Shown here in pieces: positions 1-10,183 of a DNA stretch of 64,000 nucleotides. Position 1 is the first letter of the stretch. Each line of letters opens with the position of its first letter. The stretch lies in the NCBI RefSeq assembly GCF_022788695.1, contig NZ_CP085154.1:1054001-1118000 (forward strand), given 5' to 3'. The notes beneath the pieces were generated by a model that searched no databases, was not told the origin of the DNA, and saw only the letters and a program-made list of their open reading frames with translations. The DNA is from Pseudosulfitobacter sp. DSM 107133. GTDB lineage: Bacteria > Pseudomonadota > Alphaproteobacteria > Rhodobacterales > Rhodobacteraceae. Position numbers and translations under genes: made by a program.

Positions 1-617
1 GCCTGTGGTTCAAGATGTCCTTCTACGAAGGATCGTCGCGCGTGCCGCTGATGATCAGCGCGCCGCAGATGGAACCGGGCCTTGTGACCGATCCCGTCAG
101 CAACATCGACGTCTGCCCGACCTTATGCGATCTGGCGGGTGTCAGCATGTCCGAAGTCGCCCCATGGACCACCGGCAGCAGCCTTGTGCCGCAAGGGCAG
201 GGGGTGAAACGCAGTGAACCCGTGGCGATGGAATATGCCGCCGAGGCGTCCTATGCACCGATGGTGTCGCTGCGGATGAGCAAATGGAAATACAACCGTT
301 GCGCACTGGACCCCGACCAGCTGTTCGATCTGGACGCCGACCCGCAAGAGCTGAACAATCTGGCCGCCGATCCCGCGCATACCGCCACGCTGAACGACTT
401 TCGCGCGATGGCCGACTCCCGCTGGGATCTGGACCGATACGATGCCGATGTACGGATAAGCCAGGCCCGCCGCTGGGTGGTCTACGAGGCGTTGCGCAAG
501 GGCGGCTATTACCCGTGGGATTACCAACCGCTGCAAAAGGCATCGGAACGCTACATGCGCAACCACATGGACCTGAATGTGGTGGAAGAAAACGCAAGAT
601 ATCCGCGCGGCGAGTGA
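1..617 (+). CDS. betC: Choline-sulfatase, C-terminal part (5' end outside window)
   Basis: The frame is already open at base 3, so only the last ~204 codons are present. Choline-sulfatase hydrolyses choline-O-sulfate to choline and sulfate in the cytoplasm and feeds the betaine pathway. The visible part starts in the late sulfatase core (motif FYEGSSRVPLMI) and ends in the distinctive choline-sulfatase tail (motifs RWVVYEALRKGGYYPWDYQP and YMRNHMDL), which separates this enzyme from other arylsulfatases. The catalytic Cys/Ser region is upstream of the window and cannot be checked. The transporter, betB and betA follow on the same strand, which supports the assignment. Identity is confident; the start is unknown. 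Confidence 0.93.
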   Translation, partial: LWFKMSFYEGSSRVPLMISAPQMEPGLVTDPVSNIDVCPTLCDLAGVSMSEVAPWTTGSSLVPQGQGVKRSEPVAMEYAAEASYAPMVSLRMSKWKYNRCALDPDQLFDLDADPQELNNLAADPAHTATLNDFRAMADSRWDLDRYDADVRISQARRWVVYEALRKGGYYPWDYQPLQKASERYMRNHMDLNVVEENARYPRGE

Positions 618-705
618 GATCGCAGCGCGGGTTACGTGAAACGCTGAAACAGAATAAACTGGCGGCACGTAAACCAAGGCCAAACAGGCCAACTCGGAGG
701 GACCA

Positions 706-1887
706 ATGTTAACAACAATCATCTCATTCGGAGTTCTGCTGGCGTTCGCGCTGGTGATCTTCTGCACCATCAAATGGTGGAACCTGCGTCTGGTGGGGCC
801 TGATCCCGTCGGCCTGTTCACCTTTATCGCGATCCTGTTCACATCCGGTCTGGACGTGGGCCTGATCATGTTCCCCATCGCCTTCGACTTTCCGCTGTAT
901 GCGGACGTGGCGACCGAACCGGCCTACGGGTTCACCAACCCGCTGGCGCTTGAGTTCGGGTTCTGGGGCTTTCTGATCTGGGCGTTCTACTTTCTGACCG
1001 CCTTTTATTTCTGCGCCATCGAACCACGGGTCAAATTCTTTGACCACGGCATCGTCAAGCTGATCAACAACCTTGTCATCATCACCACATGTGCCTTCAC
1101 CGGCGCGCTGTTCCTGATCTACATGCCGTACTACATCCCCGAAATGGGCGATGGCGAAACGGTGATCCCGGCGTTCTATGTGATCTGTTTCCTGGTGATC
1201 CTGGCGGCGTCCTATTCGTCCACCGACATCAAATACGTCAAGGTCCTGTCGGTTGGCTCAACGCTGGTCTTCTTCTTGCTGATCGTCGGCATGTGGATCA
1301 ACGCAGGCATGTCGGGCGGCGAGTTTGTCGACACCATCAGCCTTGTCGGCGGCTACTTTGGCAACATCCACAAATTCGTGGTCCCGTTGACAGAATACCA
1401 CGAATTCTACCTGTTCTGGTGGTTCGCATGGTCGATCATGATCGGACAGTTCACCTCGCGCTTTGTCGGCGGGCTGAAGACATGGCAACTGCTGGCGTCC
1501 CTGCTGGTGTTCCCCTCGATCCCGCTCGCGATCTGGTTCTCGGTTGCCTATTACTACCACCAGAACGCCATCGACATGACCGGACTGGTCAACTGGTCGA
1601 TGACCGTTGTGGGCATCCTGTTTGTGATCAACTCGTTTGACTCGCTGATCCGGCTTTATACCGACAACCTGAACCTGACCACAGACCGCTATGGCAAAGT
1701 GCAATATGTGCTGGGCAACGCGGCCCTGCTGTTCGTGCTGACATTGGCGTTCCAAAGCCAGTGGCTGCAAATCCAGTGGGTCGGAACCGTGGTGATCTGT
1801 CTGTACATCGCCTGCATTGCCTATGTGATCGGCAAGCGTGAAGCGATTGCCGACATGACCGAAACGCGGCCGCTTCCGGCCGAATAA
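706..1887 (+). CDS. betT: Short BCCT-type transporter, probable choline uptake (BetT-like)
   Basis: A 393-residue polytopic inner-membrane protein with about 11-12 hydrophobic segments over its whole length. Residues ~238-252 ([19 protein letters not shown]) resemble the tryptophan-rich signature of betaine/choline/carnitine transporters. It is much shorter than classical BetT/BetP (500-700 residues) and lacks the long cytoplasmic tail used for osmosensing. An AACTCGGAGGGACC ribosome-binding region precedes the ATG. Its position between betC and betB, same strand, suggests import of choline (or choline sulfate) for the pathway. The substrate is inferred from context; the family from the signature and membrane pattern. 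Confidence 0.75.
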   Translation: MLTTIISFGVLLAFALVIFCTIKWWNLRLVGPDPVGLFTFIAILFTSGLDVGLIMFPIAFDFPLYADVATEPAYGFTNPLALEFGFWGFLIWAFYFLTAFYFCAIEPRVKFFDHGIVKLINNLVIITTCAFTGALFLIYMPYYIPEMGDGETVIPAFYVICFLVILAASYSSTDIKYVKVLSVGSTLVFFLLIVGMWINAGMSGGEFVDTISLVGGYFGNIHKFVVPLTEYHEFYLFWWFAWSIMIGQFTSRFVGGLKTWQLLASLLVFPSIPLAIWFSVAYYYHQNAIDMTGLVNWSMTVVGILFVINSFDSLIRLYTDNLNLTTDRYGKVQYVLGNAALLFVLTLAFQSQWLQIQWVGTVVICLYIACIAYVIGKREAIADMTETRPLPAE

Positions 1888-1957
1888 CCCAAACCCCTGC
1901 GGTGGTCCGGTGCGCATGATGCGGACCGGACCCCCCTTTTTATCCAAGAGGCTTCGA

Positions 1958-3412
1958 ATGCAAACCCAACCCGCCGCCAGCCATTTCATCAACGGTCAAT
2001 ATGTCGAAGACACCGGTGGTGAAGCTTTTGACGTGATCTATCCGGCCACCGGCGAGGTGATCGCCAAAATGCATTCGGCGACCCCCGACATTATCAATCA
2101 GGCGCTGGACGCCGCCGCCGCTGCGCAACCCGCATGGGCCGCCATGTCCGGCACCGAACGCGGCCGCATCCTGCGCCGCGCTGCCGACATGATCCGCGAA
2201 CGCAACCACGACCTGAGCATTCTGGAAACCTACGACACCGGCAAACCCTATCAGGAAACATCCGTCGCCGACGCCACCAGCGGCGCTGACGCGCTGGAGT
2301 ATTTCGGCGGTCTGGCCGCCAGCCTGACGGGCGAGCATATCGCATTGGGCGGGGGCAACTGGGTCTATACCATCCGCGAGGCGCTGGGCGTCTGCGTGGG
2401 CATCGGTGCGTGGAACTATCCGACGCAAATCGCCTGCTGGAAGGGCGCACCGGCGCTGGCCTGCGGCAATGCGATGGTGTTCAAACCATCCGAAACCACC
2501 CCCCTGTCGGCGCTGAAAGTGGCCGAGATCCTGCACGAGGCGGGCCTGCCTGCGGGCCTGTACAACGTCGTTCAAGGCCTGGGCGATGTGGGTGCCGCAC
2601 TGGTGGTCGACCCGCGCGTCGACAAGGTGTCGCTGACCGGATCGGTGCCCACGGGCCGCAAGGTCTATGCCGCCGCCGCCGCTGGCATGAAGCACGTCAC
2701 GATGGAACTGGGCGGCAAGTCGCCCTTGGTTATCTTTGACGACGCCAACCTTGAAAACGCCGTCAGCGGCGCGATCATGGCCAACTTCTATTCCACCGGT
2801 CAGGTCTGTTCCAACGGCACCCGCGTGTTCGTCCAGAAGGGCATCAAGGATGCCTTCCTGAAACGTCTGGCCGAACGGCTGGACAATGCGGTCATTGGTG
2901 ACCCGATGGACCCCGCCACCAGCTTTGGCCCGATGGTCAGCCAGCGCCAGATCGACATCGTCGACGGCTATATCGCCAAGGGCAAAGCCGAGGGCGCGCG
3001 TCTGGCCTATGGCGGCGACCGCATCGACCAGCCCGGTTTCTGGATCCAGCCCACGGTCTTTGCCGACGTCACCGATGACATGGCCATCGCCCGCGAGGAA
3101 ATCTTTGGCCCCGTCATGGCCGTGCTGGATTTCGACGACGAGGCCGAGGTGATGGCGCGCGCCAATGACACCGAATTCGGCCTGGCCGCCGGTGTGTTCA
3201 CCAACGACCTGACCCGCGCCCACCGCGTCGCCGCAGGGTTCGAGGCGGGCACCTGTTTCATCAACACCTACAACGACGCACCGGTCGAAGCGCCCTTTGG
3301 CGGGGTCAAGGCGTCGGGTGTGGGCCGCGAAAACTCAAAGGCTGCAATCGAACACTACAGCCAGGTGAAATCCGTCTTTGTGCGCATGGACGATATGGAG
3401 GCCCCCTTCTGA
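1958..3412 (+). CDS. betB: Betaine-aldehyde dehydrogenase
   Basis: A 484-residue NAD(P)-dependent aldehyde dehydrogenase that oxidises betaine aldehyde to glycine betaine. Visible motifs: [10 protein letters not shown] in the cofactor domain, ELGGKSP with general base Glu250, and GQVCSN with the catalytic Cys284; spacing and length match BetB. The open frame extends upstream to 1910, but the ATG at 1958 has an AAGAGG ribosome-binding site 6 bases before it and gives the usual N-terminus, so I chose it. The stop overlaps the betA start (TGATG), so the two genes are translationally coupled. Confidence 0.95.
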   Translation: MQTQPAASHFINGQYVEDTGGEAFDVIYPATGEVIAKMHSATPDIINQALDAAAAAQPAWAAMSGTERGRILRRAADMIRERNHDLSILETYDTGKPYQETSVADATSGADALEYFGGLAASLTGEHIALGGGNWVYTIREALGVCVGIGAWNYPTQIACWKGAPALACGNAMVFKPSETTPLSALKVAEILHEAGLPAGLYNVVQGLGDVGAALVVDPRVDKVSLTGSVPTGRKVYAAAAAGMKHVTMELGGKSPLVIFDDANLENAVSGAIMANFYSTGQVCSNGTRVFVQKGIKDAFLKRLAERLDNAVIGDPMDPATSFGPMVSQRQIDIVDGYIAKGKAEGARLAYGGDRIDQPGFWIQPTVFADVTDDMAIAREEIFGPVMAVLDFDDEAEVMARANDTEFGLAAGVFTNDLTRAHRVAAGFEAGTCFINTYNDAPVEAPFGGVKASGVGRENSKAAIEHYSQVKSVFVRMDDMEAPF

Positions 3413-5058
3413 TGACTGCCGATTACATTATCGTGGGGGCCGGCAGCGCGGGTTGCGCCGTGGCCTACCGTCTGGCCGAGGCGGGCAAATCCGTGCTGGT
3501 GATCGAACACGGCGGCACCGATGCGGGGCCCTTCATCCAGATGCCTGCGGCGCTCAGCTATCCGATGAACATGTCGATGTACGACTGGGGCTTTCAAACC
3601 CAGCCCGAACCGCACCTGAACGGCCGCCGTCTGGCGACGCCGCGCGGCAAGGTCATTGGCGGGTCGTCCAGCATCAACGGCATGGTCTATGTGCGTGGTC
3701 ACGCGATGGACTATGACCACTGGCGCGACAGCGGGGCCGAGGGCTGGGGCTATGCCGATGTGTTGCCCTATTTCAAACGTATGGAAAACTGGCATGCCAA
3801 CGGGCATGGTGGCGACCCCGAATGGCGGGGCAATGACGGTCCGCTGCATGTCACACGCGGCCCCCGCAAGAACCCGCTGTTTCAGGCCTTTGTCGATGCG
3901 GGACAGCAAGCGGGATACGAGGTCACCGACGACTATAACGGCGAGAAACAAGAGGGCTTTGGCCCGATGGAGCAGACCGTGTGGAAGGGCCGCCGCTGGT
4001 CCGCCGCCAACGCCTATCTGCGGCCTGCGCTGAAACACGAGCACTGCACGCTGATGCGCGGGCTGGTCGAAAAGGTGGTGATGGAAGAGGGCCGCGCCGT
4101 CGGCGTGCAACTGGCAGGCGGCGAGATCGTGCGCGCAGGCCGCGAGGTGATCATCGCCGCGTCGTCCATCAACTCGCCCAAGATCCTGATGCTGTCGGGC
4201 ATCGGCCCCGCCGCCCATCTGGCGGAACATGGCATCGACGTGGTCGCCGATCGCGCGGGCGTGGGCCAGAACCTGCAAGACCATCTGGAACTGTATCTGC
4301 AAGTCGCATCGCTCCAGAAGATCACGCTTTACCGCTATTGGAACCTGTTCTCCAAGGCCCGGATAGGGGCGCAATGGCTGTTTTCAAAAACCGGTCTTGG
4401 CACGTCGAACCAGTTTGAGAGCGCCGCCTTCATCCGCAGCGCGGCGGGTGTGCCATACCCTGACATTCAATACCACTTTTTGCCCATGGCCGTGCGCTAT
4501 GACGGCAAGGCTGCCGCCGAAGGCCACGGCTATCAGGCCCACGTTGGTCCCATGCGCTCGGCGTCGCGCGGGGCGGTCACGCTGGCCTCGGCCAATCCGG
4601 CAGATGCACCCAACATCCTGTTCAACTACATGTCCGACCCGCAGGATTGGGAGGACTTCCGCACCTGTATCCGCCTGACCCGCGAGATTTTCGCGCAAGA
4701 GGCGTTCAAGCCCTACTTCAAACACGAAATCCAGCCCGGCGCCGACGTGCAAACCGACGACGAGCTGGACGATTTCATCCGCGACGAGGTCGAAAGCGCC
4801 TATCACCCCTGCGGCACCTGCAAGATGGGCAGTGCCGACGATCCAATGGCCGTGGTCGATGCCCAAGGCCGTGTGATCGGGGTCGATGCCCTGCGCGTGG
4901 TGGACAGCAGCATTTTCCCGCGCATCACCAACGGCAACCTGAATGGGCCCTCGATCATGACCGGCGAAAAGATGGCCGATCACATCCTGGGGCGCAGCCT
5001 GCCTGCGGTGAATGACGAACCCTGGATACACCCCGATTGGGAAACGCAGCAGCGTTAA
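3412..5058 (+). CDS. betA: Choline dehydrogenase (FAD, GMC family)
   Basis: A 548-residue FAD flavoprotein that oxidises choline to betaine aldehyde and can carry on to betaine. The N-terminus has the dinucleotide fold [18 protein letters not shown] (residues ~5-22). The GMC signature [18 protein letters not shown] follows at about residue 80. The C-terminal active-site region shows HPCGTCKMG (His465) and [10 protein letters not shown]. Length is normal for BetA. The start overlaps the betB stop by one base. This completes the betC-transporter-betB-betA cluster; no betI-type regulator is visible in the window. Confidence 0.96.
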   Translation: MTADYIIVGAGSAGCAVAYRLAEAGKSVLVIEHGGTDAGPFIQMPAALSYPMNMSMYDWGFQTQPEPHLNGRRLATPRGKVIGGSSSINGMVYVRGHAMDYDHWRDSGAEGWGYADVLPYFKRMENWHANGHGGDPEWRGNDGPLHVTRGPRKNPLFQAFVDAGQQAGYEVTDDYNGEKQEGFGPMEQTVWKGRRWSAANAYLRPALKHEHCTLMRGLVEKVVMEEGRAVGVQLAGGEIVRAGREVIIAASSINSPKILMLSGIGPAAHLAEHGIDVVADRAGVGQNLQDHLELYLQVASLQKITLYRYWNLFSKARIGAQWLFSKTGLGTSNQFESAAFIRSAAGVPYPDIQYHFLPMAVRYDGKAAAEGHGYQAHVGPMRSASRGAVTLASANPADAPNILFNYMSDPQDWEDFRTCIRLTREIFAQEAFKPYFKHEIQPGADVQTDDELDDFIRDEVESAYHPCGTCKMGSADDPMAVVDAQGRVIGVDALRVVDSSIFPRITNGNLNGPSIMTGEKMADHILGRSLPAVNDEPWIHPDWETQQR

Positions 5059-5083
5059 CTTTTACGGTCGAATTCGGTTGAAG

Positions 5084-5099
5084 CGGGGCGTGCGCCCCG
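5084..5099 (+). terminator. GC-rich hairpin after betA
   Basis: Perfect 7-bp inverted repeat CGGGGCG-TG-CGCCCCG, 26 bp after the betA stop. There is no T-tract after it, only an AT-rich CTAATTAACC, so it is a possible but weak terminator of the bet operon. Confidence 0.35.
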
Positions 5100-5112
5100 A
5101 CTAATTAACCGA

Positions 5113-5766
5113 ATGTTAAGAATTTGGTCCCTTATTGTTCTCCTGTCCCTGCCTGTCATGGCCGGGGCAGGGGAATTTTCCGGCCCCGTGCGGGTGATCG
5201 ACGCCGATACCATCGACGTGGGCACCACCCGCGTGCGCCTGCACGGGATCGACGCGCCCGAAATGGATCAGGAATGTCTGACCGCGCAGGGCGTCGCCTA
5301 TGAATGCGGGCGTTGGGCCACCGATCAGGTGCGTGACCTGTTCCAGAACCGTCTGGCGCGCTGTGTTGCGGTGGACATCGACCGCTACAACCGCACCGTC
5401 GCGCGCTGCGTTGTCGGTGATGTGGACATGGGGCAGGAAATCGTCAGCCTTGGACTGGCCTTTGCCTATACCCGTTATTCCGACGCCTATGTGCTGGATG
5501 AAAAAGGGGCGGCGGTGAACAACCGCGGTCTGCATGCGATGCGTGTGCAATCGCCCGCCCAATTCCGCGCCTTGCGTACCAAAGGGCGCACCGCCCCCGA
5601 TCCGGCCTGCGTGATCAAGGGTAACATTTCGAAGAACGGACGTATCTTTCATGTGCCGGGGCAAGAGTTCTACGATGGCACCGGCATCGACACCACGCGC
5701 GGCGAACGCTGGTTCTGCTCGGCGGCACAGGCCCGCGCCGCAGGCTGGCGGCCCGCGCGCAGATAG
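5113..5766 (+). CDS. Secreted thermonuclease-family (SNase-like) protein
   Basis: 217 residues with an N-terminal signal peptide (~1-19, ending near AGA). The staphylococcal-nuclease fold is seen in VRVIDADTIDVGTTRVRLHG (residues ~23-42), IDAPEMDQ and the later ARCVVGDVDMGQEIVSLGLA. After the nuclease domain, residues ~160-217 form a second small domain (KGNISKNGRIFHVPG, ERWFCSAAQARAAGWRPA), a tail found on many bacterial thermonuclease-like proteins. It is expected to be a periplasmic or secreted calcium-dependent DNA/RNA hydrolase. Activity is inferred from the family. It is probably transcribed apart from betA. Confidence 0.85.
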   Translation: MLRIWSLIVLLSLPVMAGAGEFSGPVRVIDADTIDVGTTRVRLHGIDAPEMDQECLTAQGVAYECGRWATDQVRDLFQNRLARCVAVDIDRYNRTVARCVVGDVDMGQEIVSLGLAFAYTRYSDAYVLDEKGAAVNNRGLHAMRVQSPAQFRALRTKGRTAPDPACVIKGNISKNGRIFHVPGQEFYDGTGIDTTRGERWFCSAAQARAAGWRPARR

Positions 5767-5770
5767 GCCG

Positions 5771-7171
5771 TTATCCGACCTGATAGGGCAGCACGTCACG
5801 CACATCGGGATCGACCTGCAACTGCCGTTCCAGCGGCGGGATTGACCGTTGGTGGCACTGTTTGCGCTCGCAGATCCGGCAGGAAATGCCGATAGGCTCA
5901 AACGTGTCGGCGCGCGTCAGGTCCAGCCCGTCGGCATAGACCAGTGCGCTGGCGTGGCTGACCTCGCAGCCCAAAGCGATGGCAAAGCGGCGCACCGGCG
6001 CGCCGAACCGGCCCGCAGGTTTCGACACATCGCGCGCCAGATTGATGTAACGTACCCCGTCCGGCGTTTCGGCCAGCTGGCGCAGGAACTGTCCGGGCTG
6101 TTCAAACGCGCGGTGCACGTTCCACAAGGGACAGGCCCCGCCAAAGCGCGCGAATTGCAGCCGCGTGGCCGAATGGCGCTTGGTGATCGTGCCGGCCTGA
6201 TCGACGCGCACGAAAAAGAACGGAATCCCCTTGGCGCCGGGGCGTTGCATGGTCGACAGACGGTGCACCACCTGTTCGATCGACGCCCCGAACCGGCTGG
6301 CCAGAATTTCGATGTCGTGGCGACAGTCCTGCGCGGCCTGCAAGAACGGGCCATAGGGCAGCAATGTGGCCCCGGCAAAATAGTTTGCCAAGCCGATCTT
6401 GGCGATGGCGCGCGCCTCAAGCGACTGGAAACGCGCCAGATCCAGAGTTGCTTCCAGCAGCGCATCCTGTCGCACCAGCGCCAGTTGCAGCAGCATCTGG
6501 AAGGTCTGGGTTTCCGGTGAAAGCCGCGATGAAATGCGCAGTGTCTTTGCCTTGGCGTCATAGGACCGGATCAGGTCCATGTCGGTGAACTCCACCGTCA
6601 CGCCCGCATTCCCCAGCTCGGCCACGACCGAGACCCGGATATTGCCGGATCGCCCCTTTGCGGTGGCAAAATGTTCGGCAGCGCGGTCGACCGCATCAAT
6701 GTAATTGTCGCAATAGTGAAAGAAATCGCGCACCTCTTCCCAGGGGCTGGGGCGGGCGCGGGCGTCTTCGCGGCCCAATGCCTCGTCAAGCGAGGCCAGC
6801 CGCTCGTGGGTCTGCCGATAGCTGCGGTGCAGGGCAATAAAGGCATGGGCCAGCGCCGGTGCGTTCGACGCGGCCAGCCGCAGGTCGGCCATCGGGGGCA
6901 TATCCCCTGAAAACACCGGATCGGCCAGCGCTTCGTGCATGTCCGATACCAGCCGTTCACTGTCGCCGGTGCTCAGCTCGGTGACGTCCAGACCGAATTC
7001 CTGCGCCAGTGCCAGCACCACGGTGGTGCTGACGGGCCGGTTGTTGTTTTCCATCTGGTTGAGATAGGGCAGGGACACGCCCAGCTTGGCCGCGAAATGC
7101 TTTTGGGTCATGCCGATGCGGGTGCGCACCTCGCGCAGCTTTGCGCCGGCATACAGTTTTTGTTGGGCCAT
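5771..7171 (-). CDS. pccR: Short-chain fatty acyl-CoA regulator (ScfR family), PccR-like
   Basis: A 466-residue regulator: an XRE-type helix-turn-helix at residues ~8-62 (LREVRTRIGMTQKHFAAKLG, SLPYLNQMENNNRPVS), then a long sensory region of the ScfR type (DUF2083), and a C-terminal cysteine cluster CRICERKQCHQR. In Rhodobacter, PccR activates propionyl-CoA carboxylase genes in response to propionyl-CoA and binds TTTGCAAA-type sites. Such sites lie directly before this gene and before pccB. The frame is open to 7285, but the ATG at 7171 has AAAGGTG upstream and gives the usual start. It lies 49 bp after the MFS gene on the same strand and probably also has its own promoter. Confidence 0.9.
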   Translation of the reverse strand: MAQQKLYAGAKLREVRTRIGMTQKHFAAKLGVSLPYLNQMENNNRPVSTTVVLALAQEFGLDVTELSTGDSERLVSDMHEALADPVFSGDMPPMADLRLAASNAPALAHAFIALHRSYRQTHERLASLDEALGREDARARPSPWEEVRDFFHYCDNYIDAVDRAAEHFATAKGRSGNIRVSVVAELGNAGVTVEFTDMDLIRSYDAKAKTLRISSRLSPETQTFQMLLQLALVRQDALLEATLDLARFQSLEARAIAKIGLANYFAGATLLPYGPFLQAAQDCRHDIEILASRFGASIEQVVHRLSTMQRPGAKGIPFFFVRVDQAGTITKRHSATRLQFARFGGACPLWNVHRAFEQPGQFLRQLAETPDGVRYINLARDVSKPAGRFGAPVRRFAIALGCEVSHASALVYADGLDLTRADTFEPIGISCRICERKQCHQRSIPPLERQLQVDPDVRDVLPYQVG

Positions 7172-7182
7172 CAGCGTGCACC

Positions 7183-7220
7183 TTTGCAAGTTTGCATTGA
7201 TGCACGTTAGCTTTGCAAAG
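7183..7220 (-). promoter_or_regulatory. Putative ScfR/PccR operator before pccR
   Basis: The 49-bp gap between the MFS stop and the pccR start holds TTTGCAAG directly followed by TTTGCATT (7183-7198) and the perfect palindrome CTTTGCAAAG (7211-7220). These resemble the known ScfR/PccR half-sites (TTTGCAAA) and suggest autoregulation. Confidence 0.6.
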
Positions 7221-8450
7221 TCAGTCGGGCAAGACGGCTGGTGCAATCTGGCGCTCGCGCCAATAGACCGATCCGATAGAGGCAAGGGCCAGGACTGCGG
7301 TGATGGTCATCATGTACAGCAGCGGAAAGGCCCCCGATTCCGGCGTCAGCATCGTGCCAACCAGCCCCGACAAAATCGCGCCTCCGCCAATCTGGATCGA
7401 ACCGCCCAGCCCCGATGCCGTGCCTGCAAGGCGCGGGCGCACCGACAGCATACCTGCGGTGGCATTTGGAATGGTCAGCCCATTGCCCAAGCCCACAAAC
7501 GTCATCATGCCAAAGAACGACCAAGGGCTGCCATAGCCCATCAGGAACAACAGCAATGACCCGAATACGCCAAAGAAATTGGAGAGACAGCCCGCCAGCA
7601 CCAGCCGGTTTACCCCCAGCCGCGTCGCAAAAACACCGGTCAGCGCGTTGCCGGCCATATAGCCGATGGCGGGCGCACCGAACACCAGCCCCAACATGGA
7701 GGGCGACATATGAAACAGCACCGATCCGACAAAGGGCGCGCCGCCCAGATAGGCAAAGAACGACCCCGAGCATAGCCCCGACGCCAGCGAATAGCCCCAG
7801 AACCGCGGGCTGCGCAGCAGTTCGGGATATTCGCGGAACTGTGCCCCCAGCGATTTGCCGGTGCTGGTTGCGGTTTCGCCCAGATCAGACCAGACCACCC
7901 ACAGGGTGATCGCGCCGATCACGAAGAACGCCCAGAAATTCGCTTTCCAGCCAAACCATTCATCCAGCAGGCCGCCGATGGCGGGGCTGATCATTGGCAC
8001 GACAGACATGAACATCGTGACGATGCCGATCATCGACGCGCTTTGGTTCTGGTCATACAGGTCGCGGATCACCGCGCGGCTCAGCACCATGGCGACGGCG
8101 ACCACGGCCTGACACATGCGAAAGAACAGGAACACCTCGGCCGAGGGCGCAAAGATGCAGCCCAGTGTGGCCAGCAGGAACAGCGCTAGCCCGCCCAGCA
8201 AAACGGGCCTGCGCCCGATGCTGTCCGAGATCGGCCCGATCAGGATCTGCAACACGGCGCTGACCCCCAGAAACAGCGCTACCGAAAGCTGCATCAGCCT
8301 GTATTCGGTGTGGAAATACTCGGTCATGTTCGGCAGCGAGGGCAGGAACATGTTCATCACCATCGCCGACATGCCCGCAAGCATAATCAGGGTCATCAGG
8401 TGGGGCGGGGTGGATTTGTCGAGAAAACGCACAGTTGGTTTATGTTGCAT
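7221..8450 (-). CDS. MFS drug-efflux type transporter (Bcr/CflA family)
   Basis: A 409-residue, 12-segment major facilitator. It shows the Bcr/CflA pattern: MVMNMFLPSLPNM in segment 1 and GPISDSIGRRPVLLGGL in the loop between segments 2 and 3 (MFS motif A), then RAVIRDLYD. Family members export small molecules by proton antiport; the substrate here is unknown. The start could also be the ATG at 8486 (12 residues longer); neither has a strong ribosome-binding site. The gene lies between pccR and pccB, is co-directional with pccR, and shares the operator region with the divergent pccB, so co-regulation with propionyl-CoA metabolism is likely. Confidence 0.85.
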   Translation of the reverse strand: MQHKPTVRFLDKSTPPHLMTLIMLAGMSAMVMNMFLPSLPNMTEYFHTEYRLMQLSVALFLGVSAVLQILIGPISDSIGRRPVLLGGLALFLLATLGCIFAPSAEVFLFFRMCQAVVAVAMVLSRAVIRDLYDQNQSASMIGIVTMFMSVVPMISPAIGGLLDEWFGWKANFWAFFVIGAITLWVVWSDLGETATSTGKSLGAQFREYPELLRSPRFWGYSLASGLCSGSFFAYLGGAPFVGSVLFHMSPSMLGLVFGAPAIGYMAGNALTGVFATRLGVNRLVLAGCLSNFFGVFGSLLLFLMGYGSPWSFFGMMTFVGLGNGLTIPNATAGMLSVRPRLAGTASGLGGSIQIGGGAILSGLVGTMLTPESGAFPLLYMMTITAVLALASIGSVYWRERQIAPAVLPD

Positions 8451-8523
8451 TGGTGGAAGGTAGATTGCAGTCTGGCCAGTGTCCATTGCGCTGGATGCAT
8501 AGCAGCCATGCGCTTTCGTATGT

Positions 8524-8571
8524 TTTGCAACTTTGCAATTAGCAAAACATGTCTCGCAAAGGATTTGCAAA
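8524..8571 (+). promoter_or_regulatory. Putative ScfR/PccR operator in the divergent MFS-pccB intergenic region
   Basis: TTTGCAA occurs twice as a direct repeat (8524-8530, 8532-8538), followed by the inverted half-site GCAAAA (8542-8547), TCGCAAA (8554-8560) and a perfect TTTGCAAA (8564-8571). The known PccR site is two TTTGCAAA boxes separated by four bases. The cluster lies 70 bp before the pccB ATG and could act on both divergent genes. Confidence 0.65.
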
Positions 8572-8641
8572 TATTCCACAAGATGCTTTTGCGCGCGTCT
8601 TTGGCCTGATACCCTGTGCCAAATCGAAACAGGGGCCTGAC

Positions 8642-10174
8642 ATGAAAGACATTCTGACCGAACTGGAAGACCGTCGCGCACAGGCGCGGCTGGGCGGCGG
8701 GCAAAAGCGCATCGACGCACAGCACGGCCGTGGCAAGCTGACCGCGCGCGAACGGATCGAGCTGTTGCTGGACGAAGGCAGCTTTGAAGAATTCGACATG
8801 TTCGTGGCCCACCGCTGCACCGACTTTGGCATGGAGCAGCAAAAGCCCGCAGGCGACGGTGTGATCACCGGCTGGGGCACGATCAACGGTCGTATGGTCT
8901 ATGTGTTCAGTCAGGACTTTACCGTGTTTGGCGGCTCGCTGTCCGAAACCCACGCCCAGAAGATCTGTAAAATTCAGGATATGGCGATCCAGAACGGCGC
9001 CCCCGTCATCGGTATCAACGACTCGGGCGGTGCGCGTATTCAGGAAGGTGTCGCCTCGCTGGCCGGCTATGCCGAAGTGTTCCAGCGCAACATCATGGCC
9101 TCGGGTGTTGTGCCGCAGATCAGCCTGATCATGGGCCCCTGTGCAGGCGGTGCTGTCTATTCCCCCGCGATGACCGACTTTATCTTCATGGTGCGCGACA
9201 CCTCCTATATGTTCGTGACCGGCCCCGACGTGGTCAAAACCGTGACCAACGAACAGGTCACCGCCGAAGAGTTGGGCGGTGCCTCGACCCATACCAAGAA
9301 ATCCAGCGTGGCCGACGGCGCCTTTGAAAACGACGTCGAGGCGCTGGCCGAAGTGCGCCGCCTGGTCGATTTCCTGCCGCTGAACAACCGCGAAAAGCCG
9401 CCCGTGCGCCCGTTCTTTGACGAACCGGGCCGCGTCGAGGCCAGCCTTGATACACTGATCCCCGAAAACGCCAACACCCCCTACGACATGAAAGAGCTGA
9501 TCCACAAAGTCGCGGACGAGGGGGATTTCTTTGAGATTCAGGAAGATTTTGCCAAGAACATCATCACCGGCTTTATCCGTCTTGAAGGGCAGTCCGTGGG
9601 TGTTGTCGCCAACCAGCCGATGGTGCTGGCGGGCTGTCTGGACATCGACAGCAGCCGCAAGGCCGCGCGCTTTGTGCGGTTCTGCGATGCGTTCGAAATT
9701 CCGATCCTGACGCTGGTCGACGTACCCGGCTTTTTGCCCGGCACCGGTCAGGAATACGGTGGCGTCATCAAACACGGCGCGAAACTGCTGTTCGCCTACG
9801 GCGAGGCGACCGTGCCCAAGGTCACCGTGATCACCCGCAAGGCTTACGGCGGGGCCTATGACGTGATGGCCTCCAAGCACCTGCGCGGCGATTTCAACTA
9901 TGCCTGGCCCACAGCCGAGATTGCGGTGATGGGGGCCAAGGGGGCCACCGAGATCATCCACCGCGCCGATCTGGGCGATGCAGACAAGATCGCCAAACAC
10001 GCCGCCGACTACGAAGAGCGGTTTGCCAATCCCTTTGTCGCCGCCGAGCGCGGGTTCATCGACGAGGTGATCATGCCCCATTCGACCCGCCGCCGGATCA
10101 GCAAGGCGTTCGCGTCACTGCGCACGAAAAAGCTGACGAACCCGTGGAAGAAACACGATAATATTCCGCTGTGA
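8642..10174 (+). CDS. pccB: Propionyl-CoA carboxylase, beta (carboxyltransferase) subunit
   Basis: 510 residues. It transfers the carboxyl group from biotin (on PccA) to propionyl-CoA, giving (S)-methylmalonyl-CoA. Visible motifs: N-terminal [20 protein letters not shown], oxyanion-hole glycines in [11 protein letters not shown] and [12 protein letters not shown], and the C-terminal [20 protein letters not shown] with [11 protein letters not shown]. The frame is open from 8549, but the ATG at 8642 matches the conserved [20 protein letters not shown] start and has AGGGGC before it. pccA lies 1.9 kb downstream and pccR is on the other side of the divergent MFS gene. Confidence 0.96.
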   Translation: MKDILTELEDRRAQARLGGGQKRIDAQHGRGKLTARERIELLLDEGSFEEFDMFVAHRCTDFGMEQQKPAGDGVITGWGTINGRMVYVFSQDFTVFGGSLSETHAQKICKIQDMAIQNGAPVIGINDSGGARIQEGVASLAGYAEVFQRNIMASGVVPQISLIMGPCAGGAVYSPAMTDFIFMVRDTSYMFVTGPDVVKTVTNEQVTAEELGGASTHTKKSSVADGAFENDVEALAEVRRLVDFLPLNNREKPPVRPFFDEPGRVEASLDTLIPENANTPYDMKELIHKVADEGDFFEIQEDFAKNIITGFIRLEGQSVGVVANQPMVLAGCLDIDSSRKAARFVRFCDAFEIPILTLVDVPGFLPGTGQEYGGVIKHGAKLLFAYGEATVPKVTVITRKAYGGAYDVMASKHLRGDFNYAWPTAEIAVMGAKGATEIIHRADLGDADKIAKHAADYEERFANPFVAAERGFIDEVIMPHSTRRRISKAFASLRTKKLTNPWKKHDNIPL

Positions 10175-10183
10175 TCGGCTCTG

